Assembly (NCBI GenBank): GCA_033439295.1
Contig: JAVTLE010000001.1
Location: forward strand, 2,418,001 to 2,482,000
Reading direction: 5' to 3'
Source: Deuterostichococcus epilithicus
Taxonomy: Eukaryota; Chlorophyta; Trebouxiophyceae; Prasiolales; Stichococcaceae
DNA length: 64,000 nucleotides
Part shown: positions 34,848 to 45,895 of the stretch, piece by piece
Numbering within the stretch: the first letter of the stretch is position 1
How the letters are laid out: the number at the start of each line of letters is the position of its first letter
The notes under the pieces: model-generated
The model's input: the letters and a program-made list of their open reading frames with translations, nothing else
Database searches by the model: none
Told to the model about the DNA's origin: nothing
Program-made: the position numbers and the translations under genes

Positions 34848-37502
34848 TCATTCCAGGATCTGCTGCCACTTGTGGTCCAGCGCCTCCTTCCAGATGGTGA
34901 CGTTGTTCTTGGCGTCCGACACCGCCAGCAAGCCACCGGTGACGGACCAGGACAGGCGCCACACCGGCGCGCCAAAGTCGTGCACCACCGTGCGCGTCCA
35001 GGCGCCATCTGCACGCTCGCTCCACGCCACCACTGTGCCGTCCTGCAGCGTGGAACAGCGAGCTCGTGTGAACGCCGAGCAGGCGAGGACAAGACCAGGA
35101 CCAAGCGGCACCGCAGCCTGCGCTGCTCGTCCCGCCAGCGCGCACGGGGTCCGCTGCAGGGCTGACTTGGCCGAGCGGCGCTGCAGTGCTCCCCCAGGGT
35201 CACAGTTACACAAACCAGGCGGGCGCCTACCGGCTGACGTGCACAGAGAACTCGACTGCCAGGGGGGTTCCAGGTTGAGCTTGCTGTGTTTTGCAAGCAG
35301 GTCCTGCAGAGCAGGAGGTGCGCCAGGAGATAGTGAGTCCAACTTGGACTTAGTATCCCCTGGGTGCACAAAGGCAGCCACGGCACAAGGGGAGCACCTG
35401 GCTGGCGGAGGCGACCGTGTTGAGCGGCAGTCCCAGGTTGGGCGCCCAGGCCACGTCCCGCACCCAGTCCTTGTGCCCAAGCAGCACCGACGGCTCCTGC
35501 TCCCATCGCCGCCCCGCCTCGTTGAAGAACCACACCTGCAGCAGCAGCGGCAGCCAGATCACAGTCCCAAGCTGCAGCACACTGGAATGACTCCACCTCT
35601 CATGACCGGCGCTTGATCGTGCGCTGCAGTGGACTTCCCAAATTCGTCTTCAGCCTCCTCAGCCTTGGGCAGACTGACACCCGACGCCTGAAACAGCTCC
35701 GGTCCACCACGCAGAGGCCATCAGTCGGCGGCAAGTTTCACAGACGTTTGCTACTTGAAAAGGCCAGAACGCAGCCCTCACGACCATTCCGGCTGCTTGC
35801 CTTAACGGTGCTGTCGCAGCCGCCGGAGGCGAACCGGCGCACCGGCGGCCCGGGGGCCTTGCCGCTGGTGAGGCTGCCGCGCGGCACCGCAGGCGCCCAG
35901 GAAACGCCCATGACCCCCAGCGTGTGCGCGCCCTCGATCTGCGCGCAGGGTTTAGGGTTTAGGGTTGCACAGGGGCACCGCACGCGGGCTGAGAGCCGGG
36001 TGCTTGCGCCCCAGACGGTTTGTGCTGGTGCGCGCAGCCTGCGGCTGTGCCGCCGCCTGCGCATTTTCAATACCTTCTTCAGGATGGCTGGAACAAAAGG
36101 GAAATGAACTTGGCCCTGGCATCCATTCCAACGTGGAGTGTGTCATCAACATGCTGCTCCGGCTTGCCTTCATTGGGTGCCGGCCGGCCTCCGCAGTGTA
36201 TGTAAAGACAGAGATGCTGCCATCTGGCGAGATGCACAAATCTGCTACATCAGCGCAGCATGTCTGAAATTCATGACTTGACCTCTGCAAAACGTTCTCC
36301 AGCCCTCACCTTTTCCGTGTGCCAGCCGGCCTCCGCGGTGTGCGTGATGACGCAGATGCTGCCGTCTGAGGAGGCTGCCGCCAGCGCCAGACCCAGCTCG
36401 TGCGGCGCGAAGGACAGCGCATTGACGCTTGCCGTGTGCGCCGCGCTTGTGTGCACCTGCGCTCGAGTGGCGCAAGGGGACTTGGCCACCTCTGTCACCG
36501 CTGCTGATTCCCCGCTGCAGCGCCCAACGTCCCGCCAGAGTCTCTCGTGTCTCTCGTGTCTCTGCTCGCCAGCTTACTGACGAGCGTTGCAATTGTGGTG
36601 ATGAGATTGCACAGACTCCAGCACGACCACAGGTTCTGCCAGTACGAGCTCGTGAGCTCACTGGTTGGAACTGGAGTGTTGCTTCCCCGCAACGGCACTT
36701 CAGCAAAACAACTGATCCCACCTGTGTCCAGGCGCCATCGGGGCCCTCCTTCCACACGATGACGCGGTGGTCGAATGACGCAGATGCCAGCAGGCCGCCA
36801 AACTTGGGGTGGCCCCACGCCACCTGCCACACTGGCCCCTCATGCCCCAGCAGATCTGCCACATGCGTCACCTGCGGGCATGGGCCAACGGGACGGAATT
36901 GAGTGTGCGCAGAAGAAGAAAACCCGCAAAGCCAGTCTCTTTCCTTTGGTCCGATGAGACGGCTGCAAGGCGGCTGCCGAATTGCTGAAAGTTTGCGCTG
37001 CAATGGTGCACGCGCTGGCGGGACAGCAACTGCCCAGGTGAGGAGCGGCTGGTGGTGGTGCTGCTGCTCCTGCTGCTCTGCATGCGAAACCCCTGCCGAA
37101 TCGGCTGGCCTGCGCAGGCTTCTCAACAATGCTCGCGTCCAAACTAGCTATGGCGCGGTTTGCATTGCTCTTCCAGGCCAGCAGCTGCTGGCACAAGGGA
37201 CCATCATCACGCAGGCGAGCAACCGTGCTGCAGCCAGACGGAGGACAGCCGCATGGACCGGCCAACATGGATGTCCAGCACAGACATCTAGCGCATGGCA
37301 GCTTGCGTCCGCCAGCATCCGCCAGCAGGGAAGAAGCAGTGCGATGTGCGCAGCGGGCACCCACCTGCTCACCGACGACGTCGAAAACCTTTACAGAGCG
37401 ATCGCTGGACGCCGTGGCCAAACGGCGGCCATAATAGTCCAGCTGCACATCGTGCACCATGTCCTGGTGCCCTGCCTCGAAGCTGGCCAGTGTTGTCGCC
37501 AT
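34848..37502 (-). CDS. SEC13, COPII coat / nuclear pore WD40 protein
   Basis: Six exons, about 37502-37365, 36871-36722, 36456-36310, 35938-35801, 35535-35398 and 35042-34848, give 301 residues with every intron in phase 0. The WD40 blades read [76 protein letters not shown] then [32 protein letters not shown], and [19 protein letters not shown] with NNVTIWKE. These match SEC13, which pairs with SEC31 in the outer COPII cage at ER exit sites and with the Nup84/107 complex at the nuclear pore. The fourth intron uses a consensus GC donor (AAG|GCAAGC). Its third intron holds an exon echo and ends in a telomere-like repeat. Shares a promoter region with MRPL46. Confidence 0.95.
35946..35964. repeat. 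Interstitial telomere-type repeat (TTTAGGG)
   Basis: GGGTTTAGGGTTTAGGGTT on plus: two full TTTAGGG units plus flanking bases. It sits in SEC13 intron 3, ending about 7 bases before the AG acceptor of exon 4 when read on minus (CCCTAAACCCTAAACCC then TGCGCGCAG). Confidence 0.85.
36165..36245 (-). repeat. Echo of the 3' half of SEC13 exon 3
   Basis: On minus this reads [19 protein letters not shown] before AAG|GCAAGC; the true exon reads [19 protein letters not shown] before AAG|GTGAGG. Twelve of 19 residues agree, the frame is open, and a GC-type donor is retained. The spacing to the real exon is about 142 bp. It could be a relic of exon duplication or a rarely used alternative exon. Confidence 0.65.
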
Positions 37503-38081
37503 GGCTGCTTCGCGTGGACAAAACAGTGCGCAGAGCCTCTACTATGGACTGCCAGCAACGGTGAAATGTACTGAGCCAACAATAGCGGGGCAAGCCAGGT
37601 TGGTCCTGATCAGTTTGTGGCTGCGGCCATGCATACGACGAAGATCAGCCCCTTCAAAGCAGTCCTTCGTCAGCTGCTACGCTGCAGGAACAGTAGTACT
37701 GGCAACAGGTGGTGCAACGCAGGATCACGCGGGATCCGACCCGGCCAAAGAGAGCTTGCCACCGGCGACCAGGCGGTTGCAAGGCTGTAAACTGCTTCGG
37801 AGCTGACTTTCACGTTTGAAAACGCATGACGCGGTGGTCCAGGCAGACTGCAGAGGCTCCAGGCTGCTTGCTGCACCTCGTACTGCTTCCTTGTGCCATA
37901 CTGGAAGCAGATGTCTCAGGCGCGGCATCGATGCCGCACGGTCAAAAGTGGATTTGCATGAGTTTGCGTACTCTGCAAGTGACGATCGCAAAGCTACCAG
38001 GTGGTGTTAAGAAATCGCTGCGGATATTCCGAGTTGCTCGGACACCACCTGCGTTGGTACACAACATCGCCAGCCGCCACG
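37503..38081. promoter_or_regulatory. Shared divergent promoter region of SEC13 and MRPL46
   Basis: The SEC13 ATG at 37502 (minus) and the L46 ATG at 38082 (plus) leave 579 bp for two promoters. No TATA box or known motif is clear. Confidence 0.5.
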
Positions 38082-40608
38082 ATGGTCGCCCGTCTGCAAA
38101 GCGCTCAGCTTCTTGGCCGGCTCGCTTCAAGTGGCGCGGTGCAAAGCTGCCGGGGCTTCGCAGAGGTGCTGCCAGCTGGCTTGACAATGAGTACACGTCC
38201 ATGACGGCTGAGCCCGAAGCGCCATTTGGTATACATGCAGAAGTCTGGTCTAAAGCATCTCACACGCAGCCAGCATCCGGGGCAAAGTGGACCCCTGACC
38301 TCAAACTTCCATGCCGGCCTGCAGGCAGCGGCAGAGGCGCCCCGCATCCTAGGCGCTGCGCTTCTTGAGCGCCTGCCGGTGCGGATTGTGCAACCCTGGA
38401 GAAGAGTTGTCGAACAAGTTGCAAGGTCCTTTCTGACATACAAGCTCTGCAGGCGCACTAGCGCCTGACTGGCTGCTGGCATGCGGGGAATGCTGTCAGG
38501 TGCGGATGTGTCCTTACATCGAAAATTGCAAATGTGAGCCAGGCTTTCAATGCGCGCAGGTCGTGCTGCCGCTGCCGCCGGATTGGGAGGTGGAGCACCA
38601 GGTGTGGCTGGAGACCCTGCGGGAACGGGAGGCAAAGCCGTACCCTGACGAGTTCATCAACCCAAAGCGCGCCGGCGGCGGCGGCGCCGGCGGCGCCGGT
38701 GCGGTGCGCGGTTGAAACCTCTCTCCATGCTTCAGCTGCAGCCAGCAGGAGGATTTGATGTTTGTCACCTGTTGCAGGCCGCCGGCTCTGCCATCTGGCT
38801 GATGATTGGACGCTGGCTGCTGTGTGCATATCCGCCACGATTCAGCAGGAATTCGCCGCCAGCCAGGGAGTTTCTGGCAAGTGCGCCGCCCTACTGCTGA
38901 AGCCATGCGCGCCAACGCTTCAGCGTTGCCTCAGCAATGTGATGACGGCACGCCAGGCTGCCGTCGCCCAGCCACCCGGCTGCTGTATGTCCAGGCCACC
39001 GAGACGGCGGCGATGTGGCAGCCGGCGTCGCGCATCACGGCGGCTGATGAGGCTGGCGATGTGCGGTCGCTGGACCGGAGACTGGACGAGCGCCTGCTGC
39101 TGCTCCTGAAATCACCTGGTGCGCGCTCTTTGTTCGAGTTGCACGCACCCAGCATCCGAATGCTACATTACGTGCCGTGCTGTGCCGGACGATGTGGCGG
39201 TGCTGGGCGGCGCCCGGCAAATGCGCTCTGACCCGCAGGCAGAATCAGCAGTAACACTGCCAGCCAGGATGCCGGGTGCCCGCGCTCTGATGAGGCGTTG
39301 CGCCTGCGCTTCATGCCCAGAAGTGCTGCATCGCCGGCATTTGCAACGAGTCGTGCTCGACTCACAGCTGCCACTTAATTGTGTTTTACAATTACGGTGG
39401 ATTATGTGGGCGGCGATCGTCGACCAAGTGGCAGGTGCCATACGAAAGTTACCAGCACACTGACACTGTGAGGCGGTTGCATCGCCGATGTCGGCTGACG
39501 CGGTCCATTCGACTGTCCGCTCCGCAGGCGGCACAGGCGGCGATGGCGTGTGGCATGTCCCCTTCGTGGAGCACGAACACACGGAGACGGTGCGGCAGGC
39601 GGCGGAGCGGGCGCTGGCGGTCCACACCGGCGGCGGCCTGCGCACGTACACGCTCGGCAACCCGCCCGCCGCATACTACCCACAGTACGTCTCGTGTCTC
39701 TTGTCGCTTTTCTTCTCCTGGAAACGTGAGTGATTGCTTGTCCCCTGCCTTTTTCCCTGTGAGACGTGAATGAGACAGGAGAGGGGGTCATATGGCGGCG
39801 GCAAGCGCGCATACATGCGCAGCATTGGCCTGCTTAGTGGCGCCCGCAGACAGTGCTGTTCTTCTCTCTATCCCCTGGTGATTCTCGTATCTACTCGCCA
39901 AGCATGCATAAAGACAAGGTCATGCGGCGGCACGGCGCAGTTGCACATGCCTTTCGCACACCACCTACAGTGATGTCCTTCCATATAAGCCTTTCAAATG
40001 TAAAGTCTGCTGAACACTTGCGAGGCATCATTTGCACCTGCTTCAACACAGTTTGGCGGCCTGGATGGTCGAGGTTGACGGGGGCAAGCCCGATCCACCA
40101 GTAGGCGCTTGCACAATTGCGTGCTTTCGTAGCTGATGCTGCTGCATCGGGCGCTCAAGCAGACTTCTGTTGTGCTCGACCTATCCTGCCGACTGCGCTG
40201 AGAAGTTTCGCTCCTTCAGCTAGCGGAGGCATGGCCCTGCAGCTCCCTGCATCAGCATAGCTGCTGAGCTTCGACGCTGAAATAATGTTAAGATGTTCAA
40301 GGATTCCCACATTCCTGCAGGCCGGACGGAAACGATGTGCTGCTACAGATCAATGAGCAGTTTCTGCAGGGCAGCCTGCAGCCAGAGGCCCTGGACTCAT
40401 GTGCAGAAAGCAAAACAACTGCGCCCGCAGGCCGGACGGCGGCGGCGTGCTGTTCTATGTGAAGATGCAGCTGCTGGAGGGCGCCCTGAGCCTGGAGCCG
40501 CCGCGGGGCGCCAGGTGGTACGACTTTGCGTGGGTCGCGGCGGAGCAGCTGCCGCACTTCCTGGCGCACGACCCTGCTCAGGCGGCGCTGTTGCAGGAGC
40601 TCATGTGA
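38082..40608 (+). CDS. Mitochondrial large-subunit ribosomal protein L46 (Nudix fold)
   Basis: Five exons, 38082-38165, 38560-38703, 38995-39118, 39528-39684 and 40431-40608, sum to 687 nt, 228 residues. The N-terminus MVARLQSAQLLGRLASSGAV is Arg/Ser-rich without acids, as expected of a mitochondrial presequence. Then come VLPLPPDWEVEHQVWLETL, a Gly/Ala-rich insert, MWQPASRITAADEAGDVRSL with LDRRLDERLLLLLK, VWHVPFVEHEHTETVRQAAE and YTLGNPPAAYY, and finally VLFYVKMQLLEGALSL and WYDFAWVAAEQLPHFL. This is the order seen in mL46, a catalytically inactive Nudix-fold protein of the mitoribosome. Compact for the family. A truncated duplicate lies at 51.5-52.5 kb. Confidence 0.93.
40321..40400 (+). 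repeat. Degenerate echo of MRPL46 exon 5
   Basis: CTGCAG|GCCGGACGGAAACGATGTGC here resembles the true exon start CCGCAG|GCCGGACGGCGGCGGCGTGC at 40431, 110 bp downstream, and looser similarity continues (GAGCAGTTTCTGCAGGGCAG against ATGCAGCTGCTGGAGGGCG). The acceptor AG is retained. It lies in intron 4. Confidence 0.5.
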
Positions 40609-41648
40609 GGGGACACGGCAGGCAGTAGACCTGCCGGCGTAGTGCAGCGGAAGCGGCGGCGGTGGCCGCGATATGGTCCCTGAGGCAGGCGACGGCAGGT
40701 TTTGATGCCATGCCTTTGCTTGCGATGTGATGATTGGCAACACATCTGAGTGCGGTGCAGGAGCCATCATGGCTTTTATCTGGGAGGTGATGGGAACATA
40801 TTGCTGCTATTGCAGAAATTCCGTCAATTCACTGATCATGCATGCCGCGGGGTTCAAGTGCAAAATCACGAGAGGACAAGTGTGAATGATTGTGCAAGCA
40901 GAGGTGGGAAGCTAACAAGATGCAAGTATGGTTCACTTATAGACGAGTCGTGATGATAGGCCGGCACGCACAGTATACCCTAGAGCATCCAGTGGTCTAC
41001 AGAAGGATTCACCCGCACGCTGCAGAGCTGCCGGATGATGAACAGCAATGGTAATCTCGACGGACCCGAAACTCCGACAAAGCATGCCAACAATCAGTAA
41101 CTTCGGTGCAAAACATCCAACCAAACAAACCGTGCCTGCGGATAGCCGCAGGGATCACACACTTAGGCGTGCAAACACACGAAACCTGCTACTGCAATCA
41201 TCTCAAAATACAGAGCGCAGGAGTAGTGACCAGTGAGCAGCGCTCCGTCCGACATAGCGTCTAGATGTCCGGAGGTCTATTGGCACCACATGCTAGCTGG
41301 GCGAGGCACACTCATAACGCTCACATGGCGGGGCACTCCAGTGAACACCCGACTTGGGTGGAAGCCGTGCGTGTACGTGTTCACCTACAGCAAATGCAGG
41401 TGCCCGCAGCGCTCAATGGCGGCGCGCGCTCTGCAGCAAGGTGGGGGGCATCAGTCCCACATGGATGCGCCGTTACAGCAGGACAGCAGCGTCGCCGTGA
41501 TGAGGCCTCTGAGTGTTGCTTGTGTGCTCTTGCACGCTGTCTAGCATTCTTGCTGGTTCTTCGAGGGGCCAAGCGCGCTCTGCAGGCCAGGCGCAGCTCT
41601 CAGCGGCCGCAGGCCGCCCGGCGCGGCCGGGTCAGCAGCGGGAGCCAC
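40609..41648. other. Convergent intergenic region
   Basis: The 3' sides of MRPL46 (plus) and the matrix-protein gene (minus) meet here. A TGTAA-type signal lies on minus at 41477-41473, about 170 bases past the stop at 41649. No coding exon is recognised. Confidence 0.4.
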
Positions 41649-44600
41649 TCAGCAGACCTTGAGGTACGACTGCGTACAGCACAAGGCGGAAATTAGCACA
41701 CGTCCACTGAAAACAATGGACGACGTGCATGCTGAGGCAATAACAACAGAAGCAGCTCTTCTCCGGGTCGACGCAGCTGCGCAGCCCAGTACTCGGAGCA
41801 CAGTCGAATGGCTGGCGGCCTTGTGGCCGTGGCACTGTGCAGTTGTCCTCTGTGGTCTCAAAGGTGAATGATGACAGTTTGCCTCACGTCGAGATTGGAT
41901 TGAAAATGGTCAACGGCTTACCACGAAGCAGTAATTGAGGAGGTTGCCGCCCCGGCGCAAGGTACCGGTCAGCTGCACCGTCTGGCCGTGCTTCCTGAGC
42001 AGGCTGCGGCTGGAGTCCACGAACCGGAAGCGCAGGCGGCGGTTGAAGCCGCTGAACACCAGCTCGCCGTTGGACGAGCCCGAGCGCGGGATCGCGCCTA
42101 TGCCGGGGTGGGGTACGGGTTAATAGTGCAGAAACTGAAGGTCATTTCCAGGGCAGCAGAGGGGCGCAATCAACCTCGTCAGGACACGTCAGTGCAGCTG
42201 AAACCGACAGAGAGCGTCCGTGCCCCAATGCATGGCGCTAGCAGAATAAACAAATTGCGTTCATTGCTTGGCACGCATGGCTTAGTGGCACGCATGGCGA
42301 TCACGGAAGGAAAGCAGGCGGTCTCGAGGCAGGTAAGCTGTGTTTTCACGCACCGTTGAGGCGGAGTGAGGCGCCGATGTAGCTGCGGGAGTTCAGGAAC
42401 GGCAGGTTGCTGTTCTTGATCGGCAGCAGCAGCGCCACCAGCGCCTTTTGTGGGTTGATGCAACGCACAGTCCGCTTCTTGTTGACGCTGCTCTGAACAA
42501 AGGCTGGCAGCACAGTAGACGCTGCATAGGGACGAGAAAGGGTGTGTATGGGGCGGCGCTTGATGTGTGAAACAGGGCAGTAAGGGACAAGTAGCCAGAC
42601 GTGATCAACAGGCGGGGGTAGTGAAGGGAGCAGGGATGCTTTGCACAGCTGTGCAGTAAAGCACGCACTGCAGACGGTCGAGCGGCGCGACAGCGTCGTG
42701 GGCGGGTAGCACACGGTACCGACAGTGGAGAACTGCTTGAACGGCGACGACCTGCAGCAAGGTGGAGGCACCACAGTCAGGAGAGTCTCTGGCAGGTCGT
42801 ACCAGTAATCATCACATCGAGGCGAGGCCGGGTGGCAATACATGCGAAGCATGTCGCAAACAGGGCACCAGGCACAGCGAGCATAACAGGTTGCAACCAG
42901 CTGCACATCGTATGCAACATGTCAAAAGGCACAGCCAAGACAGTGATTTCAGATGAGCGTGGTACACGCACCGCGACACGCAACGGGCGCAACCGAATTG
43001 TGAGCGGTACTGGCCCACAGGGCAGGTGGCAGGTTCGATGGTCCGGGTGGGCTTCTTAGTCGGCTTCAGGGTGGGCGCCATGGTGGGGGTTGGCACAGAG
43101 GAAGAGGGGAATGGAGGCGGGACCCGGGGCGGCCGCAGGGTGGGCACGGCGGTGGGCAGTGCGGCGGCGGGCGGCGGGTGTGCAAANGCGNTGGCAGGCG
43201 GCGGGGTGCCAGCAACTGTGTTGGGCGGTGGGGCTCTGGTGGGCGCGACAGTCGGCGTGGCAGTGGGAATGACAGGCGGGGGCGCGCCAACTGCACTGAC
43301 GCTCAGCATGAGATTGTCGAGTGTAAAACTGGTTGGGGTCGCTGGGGCGGTCTGCAGCAGCTTGCGGCCACTTGCAGATACAGAAGACTGCACAGCAGGG
43401 CGCACAATGTCAGTGGCGGATGTGCACGCAGCAAGCAGCACGTAACACGCTCGAGTTTCGGACCAGCAATGATACGTGCAGGCACCACGCAACCACACCG
43501 CCAGTGCAGTGCATGTCGATGTGAGCAGGTGCAGTATAGGCTAGGGGTCATTTGCATACCACGAAGGATATCTGGGTGCAGCCGATGAAGGGCATCACGA
43601 GCGTTGGCCCTTGGTTTGGAGTGAGAATAAGGGTCTGCGTCTGGCCAGTCGGCTGCAACAGAGCGATACGGCAATAGTCAGTCGCTGGCATGGTGCCCAA
43701 CAAGTACACCAGCTGCGTTGAAACACGAGGTAGGACGCCATCAGGCTGAACTGCAGTGGCTGTTTGAAGGTCTGCGCCGCCAGGACTGCCTAGTCTTGAG
43801 TTGCATCTTGCGTAGGTGGTGCGCGAAGTGTCAGGAACACACCGTGCAGGTAATGACCAGTGTCTGGCCGGTGCCGGCGTTGGGGTTGGCGTAGTAGAAG
43901 CCCTGAATGTCAAAGGGCGCGGGCGCTGTGAGAGTGGCTGGCAGGCCATTGACGTTGGTCAGCACCTGTGCAGGAGGACAGAAACATGCCAGTCAGCAGT
44001 GCGCATTTGAGTTGAGTATAAATTTGCAGCCAGTTATGTATCATAAGTGAAATTACGATATTGCAATGATGTTTGAAGCAGGGCTGCTGAGAGTTGCTGT
44101 ACCTTGGTGCCTGACTCTGCAGTGCCGGCATAGGCGCTGTTGGCAGGGAGCGCTGTGTCGACCACGACAAAGCCGGAGTAGGTGAGGCCAGTGACACCAC
44201 CGTAGCCGACCTATGCACAGCAGCAGCAGCTGCTGCTCACATGCTTGAGGCTGAGGCGCCTTTCAAAAAACTTGAACTGCCGGCACGACAGCACAGGAGT
44301 GGCATCACGCAGCAGTTGCCGGCTGCATGGAAGCGCACCGGTGGCACGGAGCCATCGGGGAGGCTCTCAAAATCGTCGCTCCCTATGGGCGGGGGTGGGG
44401 AGCCTGCAATGGGCGGTGGGATATGAGCGGCGGAGGGGGCGGCGGTGACAGGCGGTGTGGCGCCTGCGGTGGGTGCGATGGTGGGCGCAATCGTGGGAGC
44501 GGCGGTGGGTGCGTCGGTCGTGGGCGTGGCGGTGGGGACGATGGTCGTGGGCGTGGCGGTAGGGACGATTGGAGGAGGCGTCGCTGCGACCACACTGAGG

Positions 44601-45895
44601 CTGACGTCGAGGTTGTCAAGCGTGAAGCTGGTAGGGGTCACTGGAGCGGTCTGCAGCAGCTTGCGGCCTGCTGCGGAGACGGTAGACTGCATCGCAAAAC
44701 GCAGACAGGCAGGTGAATGAGATAACTAGCGGCACACTCACCACACGCAATAAAAATAATGCGCTACATCACGGCGTGGGGTGACTGCCATGCCAGGCAG
44801 CGCCATCGTCAGCACCCGCTCGGATTGTACGCATTCCCCAGGCCCGTCATGAAGCTCGAAAGCAAGGAAACATGGCCGCGTGGGCATGCTGCAGTGGCTG
44901 CTGGGTCTTGGGCGCACCACAAAGGTAATCTGAGTGCAGCCGCTGAAGGGCTGCACCAGCGTTGGGCCTTGGTCGGGGAAGACATTGAGGGTCCGGGTCT
45001 GGCCAGTCGGCTTCAGCAAAGAGAAGGGGTGTCAGAATGAGCACGGTTCTATCCGGAGGGACGTGCGATGTCAGATTCGTGTGAGTGCGCAGCACTGCAT
45101 CGAACAATTTGCCTGCCTACAAGGAGCACAACACGCACACCTTTGCAGGTGCAAGGGTGCATGATGCTCATTATGACAGTGAGACTTGGGATGTTGCATG
45201 AGTTGTCGCGATTTCTAGTAGTACTGCAGGTGGTCCGCAAGTTAGCAGGAATGTACCGTGCAGGTGATGACCAGGGTCTGGCCGATGTTGCCGTTGGGGT
45301 TGGCATAGAAGAAGCCCTGAATGTCGAAAGGTGCGGGCGCCGTGAGAGTGGCGGGCAGGCCGTTGATGTTGGTCAGCACCTGTGTAAGAGCAAGAGACAC
45401 GCCAGTCCGTCAGCAGTGCGCATTTGTCTAGTGATTTCTGCAGCCGCTTGTTGTATTTGACCTCAAAATACCATGGCGTAGCGACAGCTGAAGCAGGACT
45501 GCTGAGGATCGGTGCGGCTGTACCTTGGTGCCAGACTGAGCAGTGCCAGCGTAGGCGCCGTTGGCTGGGAGCGATGTGTCAACAACGACAAAGCCGGAGT
45601 AGGTGAGGCCAGGCACTCCGCCATAGCCGACCTGCACACATACAGCAGAAATTTCAACTGCTAGAGAGTACAAGGCTGGAAGCCGATCGCCACCAGCGAT
45701 ACAGCCAAGAGTGGCAGCGCACAGTCGCGTTAGTCGCTGGCAGCGCACCAGAGGCGTGGATCCGTCAGGGAGGTCATCAAAATTGCCCGCTGCGGGCGGC
45801 GGCGGTGGCGGTGTGGGTGTGGGTGCCAGGGTGCCCTGAGCGGCGGCGCCAACGAGGCACGCTGCCAGCAGGGCGAGCACGCAGGTGGCCTTCAT
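41649..45895 (-). CDS. Secreted extracellular-matrix protein with two beta-sandwich-like modules
   Basis: ATG at 45895, signal peptide ATCVLALLAACLVGAAA, then a Pro-rich linker. Module 1 uses 45895-45749 (FDDLPDGSTPL), 45631-45524 (VGYGGVPGLTYSGFVVVD), 45379-45257 (VLTNINGLPATLTAPAPFD) and 45010-44918 (PTGQTRTLNVFPDQGPTLV). Exon 44686-44339 gives GRKLLQTAPVTPTSFTLDNL, an APT spacer and the start of module 2, completed by 44210-44103, 43965-43843 and about 43744-43560. Exon 43387-42972 repeats GRKLLQT..FTLDNL plus a PT/PK spacer. A Cys-bearing C-terminal region follows (42751-42669, 42503-42354, 42097-41922) and a 21-nt last exon, SYLKVC. Boundaries inside the modules are phase 0. The GYGG...F..D...F...ANP...GQTL pattern resembles extracellular domains of bacterial PEP-CTERM-type proteins; a carbohydrate-binding or structural role in the wall is inferred. 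Two N bases (43187, 43192) lie in the spacer. Confidence 0.75.

Noticed and set aside
40321-40400. An extra coding exon of MRPL46
   Set aside because: Including it disrupts the reading frame and the protein is already complete without it (228 residues, all blocks present), so it is called an exon echo.
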